Positions 14,301-18,040 of a stretch of 20,591 nt of DNA are shown here, piece by piece. Within the stretch, counting starts at the first letter, position 1. Each line of letters begins with the position of its first letter. The notes beneath the pieces were generated by a model. That model searched no databases and was not told the DNA's origin. It was given only the letters and a program-made list of their open reading frames with translations. Position numbers and translations under genes: made by a program. The stretch comes from CAYMLQ01 sp964390795. Lineage in GTDB: Bacteria > Verrucomicrobiota > Kiritimatiellia > RFP12 > UBA1067. The stretch spans positions 1-20,591 of the forward strand of contig CAYMLQ010000062.1 of the NCBI GenBank assembly GCA_964390795.1. Reading direction: 5' to 3'.

Positions 14301-14916
14301 ACACGGGCGGAACGCAGAGCAGCTCGACGCTTTCCGTGATGCCGCCGTGATTGTAGCTGCCGCCGGCAACATAGTTCGCCCCGCCCTCTTTGCACCGCCT
14401 CGCGGTTTCGCTGAGGCGGATGCCGTCGATGGGCGCTTCGGTCGGATTCAGCACGCGCACGGTCAGGCGGTTGACTTGACCCGGCTTGACGGCGGCAGTG
14501 ACATCGAGCGTGAAGGGCGTTTCGCCGCCCTCGTGCCCACCCACCGGAACGCCGTTGAGCCAGACCTCGGCCAGATAATCCACCTGCCAGAAGCGGAGCA
14601 ACGTGCGTCCGTCGGCAGATGGATTGGCCAGAGCCGTGAAGTCGCGCGCATACCACGCCACGCCATGATAGGCTGGAAACGCCTCTTGGATGATCCACGG
14701 AACCTTGGCCGGCTTGGCGTCGGCGAGTTGCGCCTTTTCAAACCACTTCTGTTCGCGGCCCACGTTTCCAGGGTCTGTGGCCAGCGACCAGTATCCGTCA
14801 AGCGACAACACAATGGCGGCGGCGGTCTGTCCGGCTTGAGCAAAAACCGCTGAAGCGGAGCCTGCGATCAGCGCGACAAGCACTGTGTGTAGCATCCGAC
14901 ACCGACGTGGTTCCAT
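11353..14916 (-). CDS. Very large secreted GH2-like glycosidase (beta-galactosidase/glucuronidase family)
   Basis: The ATG at 14916 follows GGGGGAG at about 5 bp and leads into a signal peptide (MLHTVLVALIAGSASAVFAQ). The mature protein has the GH2 order: an N-terminal sugar-binding jelly roll (about 40-205, with WLNGVPVGGHEGG), an immunoglobulin-like domain (about 205-310), then a TIM barrel with acid/base Glu436 in NHPSVVIWGLLNE and nucleophile Glu724 in LFLSEYG. About 200 residues between these two glutamates (roughly 465-675) are not part of the usual barrel; they look like an inserted beta-sandwich (HPGPANEFSVLRWTAP ... GDTLDCVVGAGN). The C-terminal 300 or so residues include a GATase-like or trimerisation-like alpha/beta segment (ILWGDDPALAQWLAAHGV). 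At 1187 residues it is almost twice a typical GH2. Predicted to release terminal beta-linked Gal, Man or GlcA; the exact sugar is not determinable. Confidence 0.85.
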   Translation of the reverse strand: MEPRRCRMLHTVLVALIAGSASAVFAQAGQTAAAIVLSLDGYWSLATDPGNVGREQKWFEKAQLADAKPAKVPWIIQEAFPAYHGVAWYARDFTALANPSADGRTLLRFWQVDYLAEVWLNGVPVGGHEGGETPFTLDVTAAVKPGQVNRLTVRVLNPTEAPIDGIRLSETARRCKEGGANYVAGGSYNHGGITESVELLCVPPVYLEDLFAAATSRADAGKIHVQFGVRNAAEAVQKTQVALTVSSARSGETIARVTFDRDLPAGASQVEADLSVSNPHLWNLNDPYLYRVTARLNAGSALSIDERSVRCGFRDFRFTDGYFRLNGKRLYLKSTHTCNHFPIGQQFARDPDMLRRDLLNLKVMGFNMVRFIWGAATPMQLDLCDEIGLMVYEESYAAWPIAPSPKMAERFDAAVSELIVRDRNHPSVVIWGLLNETKNGPVFRHAAALLPLVRALDPDRMVMLNSGRWDETQSERGTIGGVSGFRLWQRDTSSEPWVALNATTGTIRTVGITWPPNRLALHPGPANEFSVLRWTAPDSGEVEVAGTFIGLAERASTDVHLLHNGRALFDGLLNLNGAANEARFAKTVPVKQGDTLDCVVGAGNGNYGGDTTGLLLTLKTAKKTYDATAGFSDKTNPSGVWSYGWLAPSAAPVATTFARYADDKSLVGKDTPVTAGTLSNPGSLAWDNSVGDYHCYPRVPHSAGDIQSLRTRDGERGRPLFLSEYGIGSAVDLWRAVRHFEQEGAEQLEDAKYLRDKLDRFLADWKQWRMDDVFARPEDFFMESLKKMAGQRTLGLNAIRANPRIIAHSLTGATDHVLCGEGLTTLFRELKPGTIDALFDAWYPLRWCLFAEPAHLARGNKIHLEATFADEDVLAPGDYPARLQVIGPRMTRIMDRTLTVTVPVRTGSTNEPPFAKLWFSEDVAIDGPAGEYRFLATFERGAAAAGGQATFHVSDPANLPSVTAEIILWGDDPALAQWLAAHGVRTRLFTPDQPGKREVLLVSSKQAAPGGAAAFRELAKRISSGSTVVFLSPEVFTQGAQPTAWLPLAKKGTAKPIRGWLYLKDEWAKSHPIFDGLPSGGLMDYTYYRELIPDLVFTGQEPPAEAVAGAIKASQDYDSGLMLAVYPLGAGRFVLNTLRIRETLASHPAAGHLLLNLLRYAARDVEKPSAPLPPDFDRQLDALGYKE

Positions 14917-14942
14917 TTTCTCTCCCCCTTTATCACCCACAC

Positions 14943-15021
14943 GGCGCGTGAGGACACTCACCCTCCATGACGACCTAAACTCTCTATTGACTCACATGGA
15001 GGGCGAACGTCCCCGTGAGCC
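14943..15021. repeat. Imperfect inverted repeat, 27-nt arms, ahead of the GH2 gene
   Basis: The arms 14943-14969 and 14995-15021 match at 20 of 27 positions when one is reverse-complemented, with a perfect 9-bp core CCCTCCATG/CATGGAGGG and a 25-bp centre. Most differences are transitions. The left arm also contains a short hairpin of its own (GTGAG, GACA, CTCAC). It occupies most of the gap 14917-15047, where a promoter for the GH2 operon would be expected but none is clear. It could be a regulator site or a degenerate interspersed palindrome. Confidence 0.5.
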
Positions 15022-15047
15022 GAAAGAGCGGTATCCCTTTCATTTTC

Positions 15048-15428
15048 TCAGTGTGCCCCAAACACCTTGAGCGAAAGATCAGGAATGTTTTTGAAATGCT
15101 TCCCGTTCCCAGTGCAAAGCGTCTCTCCGTTCTCCGCCGCCGTAGCCGCCACAATGGCATCACCGGCCCGCAACCCGTGTGAGAGCGCATACGTTTCAAT
15201 ATACACAGCGGCACGGTGGCCGATGTTCTCCGTCAAGGGCAACACGCGGAACCCGAAATCCTTCAGGAAGCGCCGCGTCAACTCGTGCTGCCGACGGTTT
15301 TCCGCACACTGCAGAAGCTCAAGATAGGTCTGTAGCGACAAAAGTCGGTTGTCGTCCTCTTCAACGAGTTTTGCCGCTTTGTGATTACCCCGCTGAATCC
15401 AGATAAAGATATCCGTATCAAAGATCAC
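15048..15428 (-). CDS. PIN-domain ribonuclease toxin, VapC-like
   Basis: The 126-residue product starts at GTG 15428, chosen because GAGGAGG lies 8 bp upstream and the homology (VIFDTDIFIW) begins at residue 1; the longer open frame to 15566 has no site and no recognisable start. The PIN-domain acidic residues are visible: Asp4 (FDTD), Glu37 (TYLELLQ), Asp90 (GLRAGDAIVAATA), and the late TGNGKHF block at 106-112. VapC toxins are Mg2+-dependent nucleases that cleave initiator tRNA or rRNA and are held in check by the antitoxin encoded just upstream. The gene overlaps the antitoxin by 11 bp, the usual coupled arrangement. All catalytic residues appear intact, so the toxin is likely active; its RNA target is unknown. 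Confidence 0.9.
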   Translation of the reverse strand: MIFDTDIFIWIQRGNHKAAKLVEEDDNRLLSLQTYLELLQCAENRRQHELTRRFLKDFGFRVLPLTENIGHRAAVYIETYALSHGLRAGDAIVAATAAENGETLCTGNGKHFKNIPDLSLKVFGAH

Positions 15429-15654
15429 GGCAACGCCCTCCTCGCAACGACTCCATCTGGCTCTCGACCGACGGCCCCGACTCTCTAACGCCAAAAAACG
15501 GATGCTCGGCCACATGGCCCCCAAGGGGTTCTCCCACTGGATACAGAATCCCTTTGACTGCCCCACGATAAAGCACGTTGACGTTCTCCTTCCGATCCAG
15601 CGCCTTTAACACATCGTTCATCCGGTATCTCAAATCAACAACGGTCGCATTCAT
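15418..15654 (-). CDS. Antitoxin, Phd/YefM-like
   Basis: The ATG at 15654 has AAGGAG 7 bp upstream and gives 78 residues. The N-terminus MNATVVDLRYRMNDVLKALDRKE followed by NVNVLYRGAVKGILYPV fits the Phd/YefM fold, where an N-terminal DNA-binding domain of helices and strands represses its own operon and a C-terminal tail (here VESQMESLRGG) wraps the toxin. It ends inside the toxin gene (11-bp overlap). A longer frame upstream to 15774 would read through the operator and is not used. The family call is moderately certain; an AbrB-type (VapB) antitoxin is less likely. Confidence 0.8.
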   Translation of the reverse strand: MNATVVDLRYRMNDVLKALDRKENVNVLYRGAVKGILYPVGEPLGGHVAEHPFFGVRESGPSVESQMESLRGGRCRDL

Positions 15655-15669
15655 GGCCACGCTCCTTCT

Positions 15670-15711
15670 CTGTATAATTAAACTATACAGTACCGCCCCG
15701 TTCTCCGGCAA
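15670..15711 (-). promoter_or_regulatory. Toxin-antitoxin promoter with palindromic operator
   Basis: CTGTATA (15670-15676) and TATACAG (15684-15690) form a perfect 7-bp inverted repeat with a 7-bp A/T-rich centre, 15 bp before the antitoxin ATG. On the minus strand a -10-like TATAGT (15682-15687) lies within the palindrome, with TTGCCG (15706-15711) 18 bp upstream as a fair -35. An operator over the -10 is what autorepression by the antitoxin-toxin complex requires. Confidence 0.65.
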
Positions 15712-15743
15712 TGACAAAAAATACAGAATCCGAAACGTCCAGC

Positions 15744-15763
15744 TTCTGCGGTTTTCTGCGGTT
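15744..15763. repeat. Tandem 10-bp direct repeat in the divergent gap
   Basis: TTCTGCGGTT occurs twice head to tail, between the toxin-antitoxin promoter and the GH50-like gene. The remaining part of the gap (15764-15871) must carry the promoter of the rightward genes, but I do not see a convincing -35/-10 pair. An AGGGGA ribosome binding site is present at 15861-15866. Confidence 0.5.
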
Positions 15764-15871
15764 TCCCTTGCCATTCCCCGCTGATTGTTTATTCTTTTAC
15801 TGATTCGTTGTTTGGGTCCTCGCTCAGATGATCTGCTGTCTCATAGCCAAAACGCCTATTAGGGGATAATT

Positions 15872-17938
15872 ATGATGCGCGATGCCGTCTTGTGTACGAT
15901 CCTTTTCACCGCCCTGGGGCTTCGGGCTGCACCCTTGACCTTGTGGCCGTCCGACCTCTGCGACGCCAAATCGAACAAGTCGAGCGAGATCCGCCTCGAT
16001 GAGCAAAAACGCATCCACGTCAAGACCGGCACGGCATACGACTGGCCGGGTGTCACCGTCTTCTTCAAAGCGGGCGACTACGATCTTGCCGCCTACGGGC
16101 CCTTGCGCGTCACCGTCCGCAATACCGACACCCGCCCGCTCACCGTCAGCCTGAGCGTCAAGAACCGCGTTCAGAAAGAGCACTCGCCCGGCGGCAGCGT
16201 CACCCTCAAGCCCGGCGAAACGGGCGTGATCGCCACCAGTCTGCGCCTCACTCCGTGGATGCTTGACCGGCCCCTTGAACTGGTCGGCATGCGCGGTTTT
16301 CCGGCCGCTATCGACGGCGGCACCTTCAACGTCCGCAAAACTGCGGAACTGCACATCTTCCTCGGCAAGCCCGACGCGACCGCTGCCTTCGACGTCCTCA
16401 AGATCGAGGCGGATGAGAGGCCTCTGACCCTCCTGAAGACCGACACCTTCCTGCCGTTCGTGGACACGTTCGGCCAGTTCGCGCACGTCGAATGGCCCGG
16501 CAAGATCCACTCGGAGGCGGAACTTCAAAAGGCCAAGGCGGACGAAGCCAAATGGCTGTCCGATAACTCGGGGCCTGCCGACCGCGACGCGTGGGGCGGC
16601 TGGAGCGCCGGGCCTCAGCTGAAGGCCACCGGCCACTTCCGCACAGAGAAAGTGAATGGCAAGTGGTGGCTCGTCGATCCTGACGGGCGCCTCTTTTTCT
16701 CGCACGGCGTGGACTGCGTGCGCCCCGGATCGGATACCGGCGTGACCGGCCGCGAGCCCTACTTCGCGTGGGTTCCCGAAAAGGACTCGCCCTTCGCTAA
16801 GTTCTATGGCTGGAGCAGTTGGGCACCCCACGGCTTCTACAAGGACAAAGGCACTTTCAAGACCTTCGATTTCGCCCGCGCCAACCAGCTGCGCAAGTAC
16901 GGCGAGGGCTGGGAGACCGTCTATGCCGACCTCGCTCACCAGCGTATCCGCGCGTGGGGCCTCAACACCGTCGCCAACTGGTCGGATGACAAAGTCTACC
17001 TGCTGCGGCGCACGCCCTATACGGTCTGCCTCAACACCAGCGGCCCGCGCATCGAGGGCTCCGAGGGCTGGTGGGGCAAGTTTCCCGATCCCTTCTCCCA
17101 AGAGTTCGGCGAAGGTATCCGCAAACGCGCCCTCGACCAGCAGAAGGCCGGCACCGCCAACGACCCGTGGTGCATCGGCTACTTTGTTGACAACGAACTC
17201 TCGTGGGGCAAGGACGACCGCGCCCTCGCGCTGTCCGCCGTCCTCTCGCCCGCGACCCAGCCCGCGAAACTCGCGCTCAGGGCGTGGCTGGAGAAAAAGT
17301 ACGCGACCGCCGACGCGCTGAACGCCGCCTGGGGCACATCGTTCGCCTCTTGGGACACCTTTCTCGCCAACACCAACAAGCCGAGCGAGAAAGCGTCGGG
17401 CGCGGATCTGGATGCCTTCCACGCGCAGATTGCCGAACAGTACTTCCGCGTCATCCGCGACGCCGTCAAAGCCGCCGCGCCCGACAAGCTCTATCTCGGC
17501 TGCCGCATCGCCTGGGGCGCTCCCTCGGTCTATCGGGCTGCCGCAAAACTCTGCGATGTCGTGAGCGTCAACATCTACAGCCGTTCGGCCAACAAAGATC
17601 TCCCCGACAGCTGCGATGACAAACCCTTGATCAACGGCGAGTTCCATTTCGGCGCACTTGACCGCGGACTCTTCCACACCGGCCTCGTCGCCACCCGGGA
17701 TCAGCAGGAGCGCGCCGAGTGCTACAAAGCCTTTGTCACCGATTGCCTCAACCACCCGCGCTATGTCGGCACGCACTGGTTCCAGTGGCGCGACCAGGCG
17801 CTCACCGGGCGCGGCGACGGCGAGAACTACCAGATCGGGTTTCTGACCGTAACCGACCAGCCCTACCCCGAACTGGTCGCAGCCGCCCGCGACGTCGCTG
17901 CCACGATGTACGCGAAACGCTTCGGCGCCTCAAAGTAA
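15872..17938 (+). CDS. Secreted GH50-like (beta-agarase-like) clan GH-A glycosidase
   Basis: A 688-residue protein with a short signal peptide (LCTILFTALGLRA, cleavage near residue 19) and AGGGGA upstream of the ATG; ATG 15875 is an equal alternative. An N-terminal beta-sandwich (about 22-190) precedes a TIM barrel. The barrel shows GKWWLVDPDGRLFFSHGVD (263-281), the acid/base block WCIGYFVDNELSWG with Glu442, and the nucleophile block PLINGEFHFG with Glu590, then GTHWFQWRDQALTGR (633-647). This two-domain plan and the NE/GE pair fit GH50, whose characterised members release neoagarobiose from agarose; related GH42 or GH-A members on other beta-galactans are possible. Agar itself is not implied, since non-marine relatives exist. 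It is followed after 102 bp by another large glycosidase-like gene in the same direction and in the same reading frame. Confidence 0.75.
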   Translation: MMRDAVLCTILFTALGLRAAPLTLWPSDLCDAKSNKSSEIRLDEQKRIHVKTGTAYDWPGVTVFFKAGDYDLAAYGPLRVTVRNTDTRPLTVSLSVKNRVQKEHSPGGSVTLKPGETGVIATSLRLTPWMLDRPLELVGMRGFPAAIDGGTFNVRKTAELHIFLGKPDATAAFDVLKIEADERPLTLLKTDTFLPFVDTFGQFAHVEWPGKIHSEAELQKAKADEAKWLSDNSGPADRDAWGGWSAGPQLKATGHFRTEKVNGKWWLVDPDGRLFFSHGVDCVRPGSDTGVTGREPYFAWVPEKDSPFAKFYGWSSWAPHGFYKDKGTFKTFDFARANQLRKYGEGWETVYADLAHQRIRAWGLNTVANWSDDKVYLLRRTPYTVCLNTSGPRIEGSEGWWGKFPDPFSQEFGEGIRKRALDQQKAGTANDPWCIGYFVDNELSWGKDDRALALSAVLSPATQPAKLALRAWLEKKYATADALNAAWGTSFASWDTFLANTNKPSEKASGADLDAFHAQIAEQYFRVIRDAVKAAAPDKLYLGCRIAWGAPSVYRAAAKLCDVVSVNIYSRSANKDLPDSCDDKPLINGEFHFGALDRGLFHTGLVATRDQQERAECYKAFVTDCLNHPRYVGTHWFQWRDQALTGRGDGENYQIGFLTVTDQPYPELVAAARDVAATMYAKRFGASK

Positions 17939-17948
17939 CAACCTTCCA

Positions 17949-17971
17949 GTGGCACAGGCATTCCGCCCGTG
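17949..17971. repeat. Degenerate single hairpin copy of the GTGGCAYRGG palindrome
   Basis: A 23-bp segment beginning GTGGCACAGG and ending CGCCCGTG resembles the left half of the composite element at 17982-18032. Its own stem is imperfect (six of seven pairs), so it looks like a decayed tandem copy just after the GH50-like stop codon. Confidence 0.6.
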
Positions 17972-17981
17972 GTCCTGCGCC

Positions 17982-18032
17982 GTGGCACGGGCGTCCCGCC
18001 CGTGTCTTCCATGGGCGAGACGCCCATGCCAC
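17982..18032. repeat. REPIN-like composite palindrome
   Basis: Two hairpins face each other across a 5-6 bp centre. The left one has stem CACGGGCG / CGCCCGTG with loop TCC; the right one has ATGGGCG / CGCCCAT with loop AGA. Outer bases GTGGCA and TGCCAC also pair. The halves differ at three positions, and the change within the stems is compensated, so each hairpin stays perfect. This is the layout of REPINs, that is, two REP sequences in opposite orientation. It fills the gap between the GH50-like gene and the next gene. Confidence 0.75.
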
Positions 18033-18040
18033 ACACGACA

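Noticed and set aside
15429..15566. Longer N-terminus for the PIN-domain toxin
   Set aside because: The extra 46 residues overlap the antitoxin in another frame, are not PIN-like, and have no start signal; the GTG at 15428 has a good ribosome binding site.
15824..17776. A 650-codon open frame on the minus strand
   Set aside because: It lies opposite the GH50-like gene and results from GC-rich third positions; its translation has no motifs, whereas the plus strand has a signal peptide and catalytic blocks.
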